Assembly (NCBI RefSeq): GCF_014174305.1
Contig: NZ_JABEQH010000002.1
Coordinates: 124,001 to 188,000, forward strand
Source: Gluconacetobacter johannae
GTDB lineage: Bacteria; Pseudomonadota; Alphaproteobacteria; Acetobacterales; Acetobacteraceae
DNA length: 64,000 nucleotides
Reading direction: 5' to 3'
Every line of letters starts with the position of its first letter. Position 1 is the first letter of the stretch. A program made the position numbers and the translations under genes. The notes below the pieces were generated by a model. That model ran no database searches and was not told the DNA's origin. It was given only the letters and a program-made list of their open reading frames with translations. Below, one piece after another: positions 53,213 through 61,170 of the stretch.

Positions 53213-53797
53213 ATGAGTCTGGACGAGGCGGGGCTGGACCTGCTGTTCCGTACGGCGCGCACGCCCCAGGGCTGGCGCGATGCCCCGGTGTCGGACGACA
53301 CGCTGCGGCAATTGTACGATCTGGTGCGGCTGGGCCCGACCTCGGGCAATTGCTCGCCCGCCCGGTTCGTGTTCCTGCGGACGCAGGATAATCGCGAACG
53401 GCTGCGCTCCGCCTTGTCCGACGGCAATGTGGACAAGGTGCTGTCCGCGCCGGTGACGGTGATCGTGGCCCATGACCCGCTGTTCTTCGACCGGCTGGGC
53501 GTGCTGAATCCCGAGCCCGGCCTGCGCGCGTGGTTCGCCGCCGATGTGGGGCTGGCCGAGGAAACCGCCTTTCGCAACGGCACGCTGCAAGGCGGCTACC
53601 TGATCCTGGCGGCACGGGCGCTGGGCCTGGACGTGCTGCCGATCTCGGGCTTCGACGCCTATGCGGTCGAGGATTCGTTCCTGGCCGGCCAGGGTTGGCG
53701 GGCCAATTTCCTTGTCAGTCTCGGCTATGCGGACGGGCCGCCGGCGTTGCCGCGCGCGCCGCGCCTGACCTTCGACGAAGCCTGCCTGCTGCTCTAG
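53213..53797 (+). CDS. rutE: Nitroreductase-family reductase, RutE-like
   Basis: A 194-residue flavin reductase of the RutE/HadB branch, judged by FRTARTPQGWRDAPVSDDTL, RLGPTSGNCSPARFVFL, and the conserved ISGFDAYAVEDSFL. In E. coli RutE reduces malonic semialdehyde to 3-hydroxypropionate in pyrimidine breakdown; no other rut gene is near, so it may act on other carbonyls here. ATG 53213 with AAGGAAG upstream. It is tightly spaced between nfu and tsaB (20 and 10 bases). Confidence 0.85.
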   Translation: MSLDEAGLDLLFRTARTPQGWRDAPVSDDTLRQLYDLVRLGPTSGNCSPARFVFLRTQDNRERLRSALSDGNVDKVLSAPVTVIVAHDPLFFDRLGVLNPEPGLRAWFAADVGLAEETAFRNGTLQGGYLILAARALGLDVLPISGFDAYAVEDSFLAGQGWRANFLVSLGYADGPPALPRAPRLTFDEACLLL

Positions 53798-53807
53798 GCC
53801 CCTCGGC

Positions 53808-54491
53808 ATGCGGATCCTCGTTCTCAATGGCGCCCCGGCGGGGGCCGCCGGCTCGGCCCTGCTGGCCTGCGTCACCGTGGCCGACGGCGAGGCGCGGCCG
53901 GTACGGGTGCTGGACCTGCCCGGCCGGGGCGGGGCCGAGGCGATGCCGGCCCGTTGCGCCGCCCTGCTGGCGGCGTGCGCCTGGCGGCCCGACGCGCTGG
54001 ACCTGATCGCGGCGGTGGTCGGGCCGGGGTCCTTCACCGGCCTGCGGGCGACGCTGGCGCTGGCGCACGGGCTGGCGCTGGGGACGGGGTGCCCGGTCGT
54101 CGGCGTGACCACGGGCGACGCCCTTGCCCCCGCCCTGCGGGCCGAGGCCGGAGACGGCCGCGCGGTGCTGTGCCTGTCGGCGGCCCGTCGCGGGCGTGTC
54201 TTCGTCGAGCAGGACGGCCAGGTCCGGGCGGCGGCGGTGGATACCCTGCTGCTGCCGGAAGGCCCGCTGCTGCTGGCGGGGGACGCCGCATCCGACATCC
54301 GCGCGGCGCGGGGCGCCGGGCGGGACGATATCGCGCTGTCGCACTGGACGGCGCCGGATGCCGCGATGATCGCACGCGCCGCCCTGGCCGCGCGCGCGGG
54401 TGGCGGGCCGATGCGTGAGGCGCTGCCGCTGTATGTCGATCCGCCCGAGGCCAAATTGCCCGCCGCCGGCCTGCGCCCGGCCCCGCGCTGA
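53808..54491 (+). CDS. tsaB: tRNA threonylcarbamoyladenosine biosynthesis protein TsaB
   Basis: Scaffold partner of TsaD in making t6A37 of tRNAs. The 227-residue ASKHA-fold protein has the hallmark VVGPGSFTGLRATLALAHGLA and the C-terminal PLYVDPPEAKLP. It lacks the TsaD metal-binding residues, as expected for TsaB. It overlaps rimI by one base (TGATG). Length is typical. Confidence 0.93.
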   Translation: MRILVLNGAPAGAAGSALLACVTVADGEARPVRVLDLPGRGGAEAMPARCAALLAACAWRPDALDLIAAVVGPGSFTGLRATLALAHGLALGTGCPVVGVTTGDALAPALRAEAGDGRAVLCLSAARRGRVFVEQDGQVRAAAVDTLLLPEGPLLLAGDAASDIRAARGAGRDDIALSHWTAPDAAMIARAALAARAGGGPMREALPLYVDPPEAKLPAAGLRPAPR

Positions 54492-54970
54492 TGCGCCCGC
54501 CCCTGGTGGGCCTGCCCCCGGTCGTCCGCGCCGGCCCGCAGGCCGCCGCCCTGCTGGCGGCGCTGCATGCCGAGGCCTTCCCGCCCGGCGAACGCTGGGA
54601 CGCCGCGGCGATGGACGTGCTGCTGGCCATGCCCGGCACCTTCGCCGGCGTGGCGCGGTGCGGGGCGGAGGCGCCCGGCGGCTTCGTCATGGGCCGGGTC
54701 GCGGCGGACGAGGCCGAAATCCTGACCCTGGCGGTGCGGGGCGAGGCGCGCCGCCAGGGGCTGGGCCGCGCCCTGCTGGCCTGGCTGCGGACCGAGGCCG
54801 CGTCGCACGGCGCCCGCCGCCTGTTCCTGGAGGTCTCGGCCGGGAATGTGGCCGCTCGCGCCCTGTACCGCGCCGCCGGCTTCGCCGAGGCCGGGCGTCG
54901 CCGGGCCTATTATCCCGACGGGTCGGATGCCTTCGTCCTGGCGGCGGCGCTGGACGACCCGGAACCTTAG
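54491..54970 (+). CDS. rimI: RimI-like GNAT N-acetyltransferase
   Basis: RimI acetylates the N-terminus of ribosomal protein S18. The 159-residue GNAT domain has the acetyl-CoA loop RRQGLGRALLAWL (about residues 85-97), then SAGNVAARALYRAAGFAEAGRR. The tsaB-rimI pair is a standard arrangement, which supports RimI over other GNATs. Its stop overlaps the convergent TusA-like gene by 4 bases. Confidence 0.88.
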   Translation: MRPPLVGLPPVVRAGPQAAALLAALHAEAFPPGERWDAAAMDVLLAMPGTFAGVARCGAEAPGGFVMGRVAADEAEILTLAVRGEARRQGLGRALLAWLRTEAASHGARRLFLEVSAGNVAARALYRAAGFAEAGRRRAYYPDGSDAFVLAAALDDPEP

Positions 54971-55245
54971 CCTGGGCGCGGGGCAGCCTCCCTTGCGGCC
55001 TTGACGATCAGGATCTCATGCACGTCGCCGCCCGCATCCGGCAGCCGGGTCACGCCGTGGCCCAGCTGGCGGGCGCTGCGGGTGACATTGTCCAGCGGAA
55101 CCGCTCCGCGCAGCCGCACGCGCAGCCGCCCCCCGGGCGGCAGCCGGTCCAGGGCCAGGCGGGTCCGCACGAAGGTCATGGGGCAGATGTCGCCGGTGAT
55201 GTCTATCGTCACGATATCCATGGCCCCTGGTTCAGTATCGATCAT
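54967..55245 (-). CDS. TusA-like sulfur-carrier family protein
   Basis: A 92-residue protein with the TusA fold pattern: ITGDICPMTFVRTRLALDRL, then a beta strand RLRVRLRGAVPLDNV and a helix. The active Cys is kept but the usual C-P-x-P reads C-P-M-T, a variant seen in alphaproteobacterial members. TusA proteins hand sulfur to tRNA thiolation or redox enzymes. ATG 55245 with AGGAG 8 bases upstream decides the start over the longer 55293 reading. It runs opposite to its neighbours. Confidence 0.8.
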   Translation of the reverse strand: MIDTEPGAMDIVTIDITGDICPMTFVRTRLALDRLPPGGRLRVRLRGAVPLDNVTRSARQLGHGVTRLPDAGGDVHEILIVKAAREAAPRPG

Positions 55246-55272
55246 GTTGTGGTGTCTCCTGCGTGGATGCGG

Positions 55273-55300
55273 TTGCGGGCGCACCGGGTTCAATTATATA
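55273..55300 (+). promoter_or_regulatory. Probable promoter of the MucR gene
   Basis: TTGCGG (55273-55278), a 16-base spacer, and TATATA (55295-55300), 36 bases before the mucR ATG. The surrounding AATTATATA patch stands out from the GC-rich background. Confidence 0.5.
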
Positions 55301-55335
55301 GGGGCGGGGTTTGTTTTACTGGCGGGATTGTGGTG

Positions 55336-55740
55336 ATGGCCAACGAAACGGGTACTGGCGGTCTGCGGGAACTGACGGCGCAGATTGTCGCGGCCTATGT
55401 CTCGGGAAATGCAATGGAGGCATCGGCGGTGCCGGACCTGATCCAGAAAACCTATGCGACGCTGGACAGCGTGGGGCGCGCCGCCCCCGAGCCGGAACGG
55501 CCCGTGCCGGCGGTGCCGGCGAAGAAATCGGTGTTTCCCGATTACATCGTCTGCCTGGAAGATGGCAAGAAGCTGAAAATGTTGAAGCGCCATTTGAAAA
55601 CAGCCTATAACCTGACCCCGGACGAGTATCGGGAGCGGTGGGGCCTGCCGCATGACTATCCGATGGTTGCGCCGAACTACGCCAGCCATCGGTCATCCCT
55701 GGCGCGGAAAATCGGACTGGGCACGAAGCGCGAGGAATGA
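55336..55740 (+). CDS. MucR/Ros-family transcriptional regulator
   Basis: A 134-residue regulator. The Ros/MucR zinc-finger region reads DYIVCLEDGKKLKMLKRHLK followed by TAYNLTPDEYRERWGLP (about residues 70-106). Ligands are Cys, Asp (in the CxxD form typical of MucR), and the first His. The last His of the usual HxxxH is Ala here (RHLKTAY), so zinc coordination is doubtful. MucR proteins bind AT-rich DNA and act as H-NS-like global regulators in Alphaproteobacteria, which suits a GC-rich genome with AT-rich promoter islands such as 44440-44545. Confidence 0.9.
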   Translation: MANETGTGGLRELTAQIVAAYVSGNAMEASAVPDLIQKTYATLDSVGRAAPEPERPVPAVPAKKSVFPDYIVCLEDGKKLKMLKRHLKTAYNLTPDEYRERWGLPHDYPMVAPNYASHRSSLARKIGLGTKREE

Positions 55741-55831
55741 ACGAGAGTGGCCCGATGACGGCAAGGCCCGATCGAGGGGAGGCGATAGCTTCGTTGCACA
55801 AGACGACTGATGTTCGGCCGGGCCCGCTGAC

Positions 55832-56323
55832 ATGGTAGCGGCCGGCGACGCAATGGAATCGCGCATCGGGCGCATGTGCATCGAGCGGGGCCTCAAGATG
55901 ACGGGCCAGCGGCGTGTGATCGCCCGCGTCCTGTCCGAGGCCGCGGACCATCCCGACGTGGAGGAGCTGTACCGCCGCGCGGCCATCCTGGATTCCCGGA
56001 TCTCGGTTGCGACCGTCTATCGCACCGTGCGCCTGCTGGAGGAAAAGGGAATCCTGGAACGCCGGGATTTCGGCGGCGGCCGCGCGCGCTACGAAGCGAC
56101 CGAGGAAGGCGACCATTACCATCTGATCGACGTGGACACCGGCAAGGTCGTCGAGTTCGAGGATGCCGAGCACACCGCGCTGATGCACCGCATCGCCGAG
56201 CGCCTGGGCTTTGACCTGGTGTCCCATCGGCTGGAACTGTTCGCGCGCAGGAAACGGGTGCCGGTCGCCGACATGGCCGCGCCGCAGGCGGCGGCCGACA
56301 GCAAGAATGGACCACGGCGGTGA
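55832..56323 (+). CDS. Fur-family metal-responsive regulator
   Basis: A 163-residue protein with the Fur winged helix (GLKMTGQRRVIARVL, SVATVYRTVRLLEEKGI) and a dimer domain with DHYHLIDVDTGKVVEFED, the alphaproteobacterial Fur/Mur form of the HHDHxxC metal site. No C-terminal CxxC structural zinc motif is present, as in Mur/Irr-type members. It probably senses manganese or iron. ATG 55832 or 55853 are both possible. It overlaps the next gene by 4 bases (GTGA). Confidence 0.9.
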   Translation: MVAAGDAMESRIGRMCIERGLKMTGQRRVIARVLSEAADHPDVEELYRRAAILDSRISVATVYRTVRLLEEKGILERRDFGGGRARYEATEEGDHYHLIDVDTGKVVEFEDAEHTALMHRIAERLGFDLVSHRLELFARRKRVPVADMAAPQAAADSKNGPRR

Positions 56324-57165
56324 GCATCGAGAAATCGATCCAGTCCCTGTCGACGCTGGAACTCGAACGAAACGGCTTTCCCGAACTGCGCGGGGGCAAT
56401 CTGGGCGTGCGGATCGCCGCCAACGAGGCCGAGCGCGATGCGGCCCAGGCCCTGCGCTACCGCGTGTTCTACGAGGAAATGGGTGCCCGCCCCGACGAAC
56501 GCACCTTGCGGCTGCGCCGCGACATCGATGCGTTCGACGAGGTCGCCGACCATCTGCTGGTGATCGACCACGCGATTTCGTCCGGGGCCAAGGGCGTGGT
56601 GGGCACCTATCGCCTGCTGCAGGGCGACATGGCCCAGAAGGTCGGCCGGTTCTATACGTCGGGCGAGTACGATATCTCGCCCCTGACCGACTTCCCCGGA
56701 CGGCTGCTGGAGGTCGGGCGGTCCTGCGTCGATCCACGTTATCGCGGGCGCGCGGCGATGCAACTGCTGTGGCGGGGCATCGCCTCGTACATCTTCCTGC
56801 ACCGGATCGACGTGCTGTTCGGCTGCGCCAGCCTGCCGGGGACCGACCCCGGACCGCTGGGCGACGAACTGACCTATCTGTACCACAATCACCTGGCGCC
56901 GCCCGCGCTGCGGCTGCGCGCGCTGCCCGACCGGCGGGTGGAAATGCTGCGGACCGATCCGCACGGGCTCGATCACCGGCGCTGCCTGGCGCGCCTGCCG
57001 CCCCTTATCAAGGGCTATCTGCGGCTGGGCGGCTTTGTCGGGGACGGTGCGGTGGTGGACGATCAGTTCAACACCACCGATGTCGCGGTGATCGTCAAAA
57101 GCGAACTGCTGGCCGACAAATATTACCGCCATTACGAACGCCGGCTGCGTGACGCTCTCGACTAG
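56320..57165 (+). CDS. olsB: Ornithine-acyl-ACP N-acyltransferase-like protein (OlsB-type GNAT)
   Basis: A 281-residue GNAT of the OlsB/hemolysin family, with LRYRVFYEEMGARPDERTLR, FDEVADHLLVID, VVGTYRLLQ and LLEVGRSCVDPRYRGRAAMQLLW. OlsB adds a 3-hydroxyacyl chain to ornithine, the first step of ornithine-lipid synthesis; acetic acid bacteria are known to make such lipids. The GTG start overlaps the fur stop. Its usual partner olsA (an acyltransferase) is not adjacent. It overlaps lnt by 17 bases. Confidence 0.85.
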   Translation: MSIEKSIQSLSTLELERNGFPELRGGNLGVRIAANEAERDAAQALRYRVFYEEMGARPDERTLRLRRDIDAFDEVADHLLVIDHAISSGAKGVVGTYRLLQGDMAQKVGRFYTSGEYDISPLTDFPGRLLEVGRSCVDPRYRGRAAMQLLWRGIASYIFLHRIDVLFGCASLPGTDPGPLGDELTYLYHNHLAPPALRLRALPDRRVEMLRTDPHGLDHRRCLARLPPLIKGYLRLGGFVGDGAVVDDQFNTTDVAVIVKSELLADKYYRHYERRLRDALD

Positions 57166-58741
57166 GACCGCCGCCGGCGGGTTGGTCTGTCCGCCCCTGT
57201 CCTGGCGCGGGGTGGCGGCGCGCGTGGCCGACCGTCACGGCTGGCGGGCCGACCTGCTGATGCTGCTGGTGGGCGCGCTGGCGGCGCTGGCCTTTCCGCC
57301 GGTCGATCTGCTGCCCGTCCTGGCCCTGTGCTTCCCGCTGCTGATGCGGGCGATCGACCGCGCCGGGTCGTGGCGGGGTGCTGCGCGGCGCGGCTTCATG
57401 TTCGGGCTGGGGCTGCACACGGCGGGGCTGTACTGGCTGACCGACGCGATCCTGGTGCGGGTGGACACCTTCTGGTGGCTGGTGCCGCTGGCGGCGCCGG
57501 GCTGCGCGCTGATCCTGGCGCCGATGGCCGCCGCCCCGGCCGCCCTGTGCCGCCTGGCGCCCGCCGGCTGGCGGCGCGGCCTGGCCTTCGCCGGGCTGTG
57601 GACCCTGTTCGACATGGCGCGGGTCTTCATCTTCAGCGGCTTTCCGTGGAATCCGCTGGGCAGCGGGTGGGAACTGCCGGGCCTGCCGGGCGACGTGATG
57701 ATCCAGCCCGCCGCCTGGGTGGGGGTGGACGGCCTGACCCTGGGCACGGTCCTGCTGGCGCTGCTGCCGCTGGCGGGGCGGCGGGGCGTGGCGGTGTCCC
57801 TTGGCGGGGTCCTGGCCTGGGCGATTCTGGGCGGGGCGCTGCTGGCGCTGCGGCCCCTTCCGGTGGGCCATAATCCGGTGGTGGTCCTGGTGCAGGGCAA
57901 CGTGCCGGAAACCCAGAAGATCTCGGGCGAGGACGATATCGCGATCTTCCGGCGCTATCTGGCCCTGACGCGGCAGGGCGTGGCCCAGGCGCTGGCCGGG
58001 CCGGCGGCATCGGGGCGGTCGGTCGTGTTCGCCTGGCCCGAAAGCGCCTTTCCCGGCCTGTTGCAGGAAGACGATGTGGCGCGGCAGATGGTCGCGCGTG
58101 CCGGCGCCGGTGCGCGCGCGGGGGTGATCGGCAGCATGCGCCGCGACGAAAACGACCGCTGGCGCAACAGCGTGATGGCGGTGGCCGAACCCGACGGCCG
58201 GCTGGCCGACCTCTACGACAAGGCGCATCTGGTGCCGTTCGGCGAATACCAGCCCCCCTTCCTGCCCTTTCACGTGGTGCCCGGCGACGGCATGGCCCCC
58301 GGACCTGGGCTGCGGACCTGGCATCTGCCCGGCGTGGCCCCTGTCGGGCCGCTGATCTGTTACGAGGTCATTTTTTCCGGCCAGGTCGTCGATCGGCGGG
58401 ATCGGCCGGACTGGCTGGTGAACGTCACCAATGACGCCTGGTACGGCAATACCGCCGGCCCCCGCCAGCATCTGGCTGCCGTCCGCATCCGCGCGGTCGA
58501 GGAAGGCATGCCGATCGCGCGCGCCGCCAATACCGGCATTTCCGCTGCTTTCGACGCCCATGGTCACGAAATCGTGCGCTTGGGATGGAACCGGCAGGGG
58601 GTCCTGGTCGTTCAATTGACGGGCACGCTGCCCGTGACGATCTTCGGTCTGTTCGGCCGTTGGGTTCCGTTCGGGCTGGCGATGGGCGCGATCCTGCTTG
58701 CGGCGCTGTGGCGCGTGGGTGGCGCAGGCCGATACGCATGA
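57149..58741 (+). CDS. lnt: Apolipoprotein N-acyltransferase
   Basis: Adds the third acyl chain to lipoproteins such as the RlpA-like protein in this window. The 530-residue protein has about seven membrane helices and a periplasmic nitrilase-like domain. The catalytic triad is visible: Glu in FAWPESAFPG, Lys in YDKAHLVPFGEYQP, and Cys in PLICYEVIFSG, plus NVTNDAWYG. The GTG start lies inside the 3' end of olsB; later starts would lose little. Gene order olsB...lnt-xre matches Alphaproteobacteria, with several intervening genes missing. Confidence 0.96.
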   Translation: MTLSTRTAAGGLVCPPLSWRGVAARVADRHGWRADLLMLLVGALAALAFPPVDLLPVLALCFPLLMRAIDRAGSWRGAARRGFMFGLGLHTAGLYWLTDAILVRVDTFWWLVPLAAPGCALILAPMAAAPAALCRLAPAGWRRGLAFAGLWTLFDMARVFIFSGFPWNPLGSGWELPGLPGDVMIQPAAWVGVDGLTLGTVLLALLPLAGRRGVAVSLGGVLAWAILGGALLALRPLPVGHNPVVVLVQGNVPETQKISGEDDIAIFRRYLALTRQGVAQALAGPAASGRSVVFAWPESAFPGLLQEDDVARQMVARAGAGARAGVIGSMRRDENDRWRNSVMAVAEPDGRLADLYDKAHLVPFGEYQPPFLPFHVVPGDGMAPGPGLRTWHLPGVAPVGPLICYEVIFSGQVVDRRDRPDWLVNVTNDAWYGNTAGPRQHLAAVRIRAVEEGMPIARAANTGISAAFDAHGHEIVRLGWNRQGVLVVQLTGTLPVTIFGLFGRWVPFGLAMGAILLAALWRVGGAGRYA

Positions 58742-59042
58742 GCGTTATGGCGCGCATCTTCATCTGATTCAGCACCTTCCGTCGAGGATGGTGAGGACGC
58801 GTCGGGCAGCGCCGATCGACGTCCAGTGAAGCGGGGCCTGCGGCTGCATGGCGGACCGATCCCGCAGATCCCCGGAATTTCGCCATATTTTTATGCTATG
58901 TTATTGAAGATAAGAGCAATTCGCACTCACGGAGTGCGTTGAACGGTGCTTCAAGTTATTGTTTCAAAACATTTTTATCTGCCCGGTCGGTGCCTGCCGA
59001 AGAAAAATTTTCCAAAATGTTAATTACGGAGACGGTCATTCA
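58742..59042. other. AT-rich leader of the XRE regulator gene
   Basis: A 301-base gap. From about 58880 it is AT-rich, and it contains a perfect CGCACTC-ACG-GAGTGCG dyad (58922-58938), about 105 bases before the next ATG, that may be an operator. TATGTT (58897-58902) lacks a good -35. The first 130 bases show nothing notable. The dyad resembles CIRCE only in its GAGTGC core; the spacer is 3 bases rather than 9. Confidence 0.4.
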
Positions 59043-59570
59043 ATGGTAAATCAATCGTTAATTCAGCATTATAGCGGCCACGATGCGTATGAAGGGCAGG
59101 CGGAGCTTTTGACCGAAAAGAGTAGTGCGGGTCCGAGTCCCGTGGACGTCCATGTCGGTAGTCGTATTCGCCTCCGCCGGACTTTGATGGGCCTGTCGCA
59201 GGAGCGGCTGGCCGATGCCGTGGGGCTGACGTTCCAGCAGGTCCAGAAATACGAGCGCGGCGTCAACCGGGTCAGCGCGTCCCGCCTGTTCGAATTGTCG
59301 GGCGTGCTGGATGTGCCGGTCAGCTTCTTCTTCGACGGGCTGGAGCGCCCCGTCGGCGGACGGGCGACGGGCGGCATGCAGACGCCCGGCTTCGCCCAGG
59401 CGCAGGAAGCGTTCGGCGGCGCCACCACCTCGGGCCTGCCGGCCAGCGAAGCGGCGCTGTTTTCCCGGCGCGAGACGATCGAACTGGTGCGGATCTATTA
59501 CCGGATCGAGGATCAGGCCGTGCGCCGCCGGGTGCTCGACCTGATCCGCACCATGGCGCCGCAGGCCTGA
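59043..59570 (+). CDS. XRE-family transcriptional regulator
   Basis: A 175-residue protein with a central Cro/C1-type HTH (about 41-100; VGSRIRLRRTLMGLSQERLA, DAVGLTFQQVQKYERGVNRV, SASRLFELSGVLDVPVSFFF) and a helical C-terminal tail (ETIELVRIYYRIEDQAVRRR). This form is widely found directly after lnt in Alphaproteobacteria. GGAG lies 11 bases before the ATG at 59043; the upstream in-frame ATG at 58959 lies in AT-rich leader. It ends at a bidirectional hairpin. Confidence 0.9.
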   Translation: MVNQSLIQHYSGHDAYEGQAELLTEKSSAGPSPVDVHVGSRIRLRRTLMGLSQERLADAVGLTFQQVQKYERGVNRVSASRLFELSGVLDVPVSFFFDGLERPVGGRATGGMQTPGFAQAQEAFGGATTSGLPASEAALFSRRETIELVRIYYRIEDQAVRRRVLDLIRTMAPQA

Positions 59571-59574
59571 TATC

Positions 59575-59591
59575 AGGGCGGAGCCCGCCCT
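59575..59591. terminator. Bidirectional terminator between XRE and phosphatase genes
   Basis: AGGGCGG-AGC-CCGCCCT (7-bp perfect stem) followed by TTCT on the plus strand, in the 23-base gap between converging stop codons. Confidence 0.6.
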
Positions 59592-59593
59592 TT

Positions 59594-60256
59594 CTATTCC
59601 CGCCGCAGCACCTGGTCGGTCAGGAACGACGCCAGGCGTCCGGCCACGAAATCTCCGCGCAGGCGGGTTTCGTCATATTCGGTCCGCACCCACTCCATGA
59701 AGGGCAGGCGTCCCTCGGCCTCGGCGCGATAGCGCAGGAAGAAGGCGTCCAGGATGCCGGTGCGCGACCGGTTGAAATGGCCGAACCGCCAGGACAGCTG
59801 CCGCAGCGCCTGGTCCGCCGTCCCGCCTTCGAACAGGATGACCAGGCCCGAGGCCAGGCCCGCGCGGTCGGCGCCGGACTTGCAATGCATCAGCATCGGA
59901 AAATCCAGCGTGCGGTACATTGCCTCGAACCGCAGGATGCGGTCGCGATGGGGCGCCCCCCGGCTTTCGAACGCCATGTCCAGATGGGTCAGGCCGATCC
60001 GCGCCGCCGCGTCGCGCGACAGCGCGTCCGACCCGCATTTCCGGTGCCCGCGCAGATTGACCAGCGTCCGCAGCCCGTAGCGCCGCGTGGCCGCCGCCAG
60101 CCGGGCCGGCGTGGGGTGGTTGCAGCGATAGACCCGGCCCGGGACGACGGTGGCGAAATTGGTCCACGGCAGGCGGAAGATCGCGTGATCGACGAACAGG
60201 CTGTCGATCCAGGCGCGCCGCCGATCGGCGGCGGAGGCTGCGGTTCCGTCGAACAC
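59594..60256 (-). CDS. Dual-specificity/tyrosine phosphatase family protein
   Basis: A 220-residue protein with the phosphatase P-loop HCKSGADRAGL (Cys nucleophile and Arg, near residue 128) and an upstream general-acid region around LDMAFESRGAP. N-terminal YRCNHPTPARLAAATRRYGL and TLVNLRG match bacterial DSP/Siw14-like proteins, some of which act on inositol pyrophosphates or tyrosines. The GTG at 60256 is chosen because it has GAGGAG upstream; the longer reading to 60337 would run into the sdh terminator hairpin. Substrate unknown. Confidence 0.82.
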   Translation of the reverse strand: MFDGTAASAADRRRAWIDSLFVDHAIFRLPWTNFATVVPGRVYRCNHPTPARLAAATRRYGLRTLVNLRGHRKCGSDALSRDAAARIGLTHLDMAFESRGAPHRDRILRFEAMYRTLDFPMLMHCKSGADRAGLASGLVILFEGGTADQALRQLSWRFGHFNRSRTGILDAFFLRYRAEAEGRLPFMEWVRTEYDETRLRGDFVAGRLASFLTDQVLRRE

Positions 60257-60290
60257 CGGATTCTGGCTCCTCGGGACACGGGGTGAAAAA

Positions 60291-60328
60291 CGAAAAAGGG
60301 GCGCCGGATGTGTCCCATCCGACGCCCC
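60291..60328 (-). terminator. Intrinsic terminator of the sdh operon
   Basis: On the minus strand GGGGCG-x-CGGATG pairs with CATCCG-x-CGCCCC (60328-60298, one mismatch), followed by TTTTTCG and further T residues. It lies 31 bases after the sdhB stop codon. Confidence 0.9.
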
Positions 60329-60359
60329 GCCCGTCAATCTGTCCCGCAGGATGGACCGG

Positions 60360-61142
60360 TCAGATCTTGCGTTCCAGTTGCAGTTCCTTGATCCGGGCGA
60401 TGGCCTTCGCCGGGTTCAGGCCCTTGGGGCAGGTCTGGGTGCAGTTCATGATCGTGCGGCAGGCGTACAGTTTCAGCGGATCCTCCAGCGCGTCCAGGCG
60501 CTCGCCCGCGTGCTCGTCCCGGCTGTCGGCGATCCAGCGATAGGCGGCCAGCAGGGTGGCCGGACCCAGATAGCGGTCGCCGTTCCACCAGTAGGACGGG
60601 CAGGAGGTCGTGCAGCAGAAGCACAGGATGCATTCCCACATGCCGTCCAGCTTCGCGCGTTCCTCGATGCTCTGGCGGCGTTCGGAATCCGGCGGCGGGG
60701 CCGTGTCGGATTTCATCCACGGCTCGATCGAGCGCAACTGGGCATAGGCGCCGTTCAGGTCGGGTACCAGATCCTTCACCACCGGCATGTGCGGCAGCGG
60801 GTAGATCGCCACCGCCGCCTTCACGTCCTTGATGGGCTTCAGGCAGGCCAGCGTGTTCTCGCCGTCGATGTTCATCGCGCACGACCCGCAGATGCCTTCG
60901 CGGCAGGACCGCCGGAAGGTCAGCGTCGGATCGACGTCGTTCTTGATATGGATCAGCGCGTCCAGCACCATCGGGCCGATCTTGTCCAGATCGATCTCGT
61001 AGGTGTCGACGACCGGGTTGGAGCCGTCGTCCGGGTTCCAGCGATAGATCCCGAACGACTTGACGTTCTTGGCGCCCGGGGCGGCCGGAAAGATCCGACC
61101 CTTCCCGACCGTGCTGTTCTTTGGCAGGCTGAATTCGACCAT
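60360..61142 (-). CDS. sdhB: Succinate dehydrogenase iron-sulfur subunit
   Basis: Electron relay from FAD to ubiquinone in complex II. The 260 residues hold the [2Fe-2S] motif [20 protein letters not shown] plus a further Cys, the [4Fe-4S] [13 protein letters not shown], and the [3Fe-4S] region [12 protein letters not shown] with its partner Cys. Last gene of sdhCDAB, 28 bases after sdhA, followed by a strong terminator. Complete. Confidence 0.98.
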   Translation of the reverse strand: MVEFSLPKNSTVGKGRIFPAAPGAKNVKSFGIYRWNPDDGSNPVVDTYEIDLDKIGPMVLDALIHIKNDVDPTLTFRRSCREGICGSCAMNIDGENTLACLKPIKDVKAAVAIYPLPHMPVVKDLVPDLNGAYAQLRSIEPWMKSDTAPPPDSERRQSIEERAKLDGMWECILCFCCTTSCPSYWWNGDRYLGPATLLAAYRWIADSRDEHAGERLDALEDPLKLYACRTIMNCTQTCPKGLNPAKAIARIKELQLERKI

Positions 61143-61170
61143 CGTCTCGTCCCTTTTCCGCCGTTTCGTT

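Noticed and set aside
58922-58938. CGCACTC-ACG-GAGTGCG as a CIRCE heat-shock element
   Set aside because: CIRCE has TTAGCACTC-N9-GAGTGCTAA. The spacer here is 3 bases and the outer bases differ; kept only as a generic dyad.
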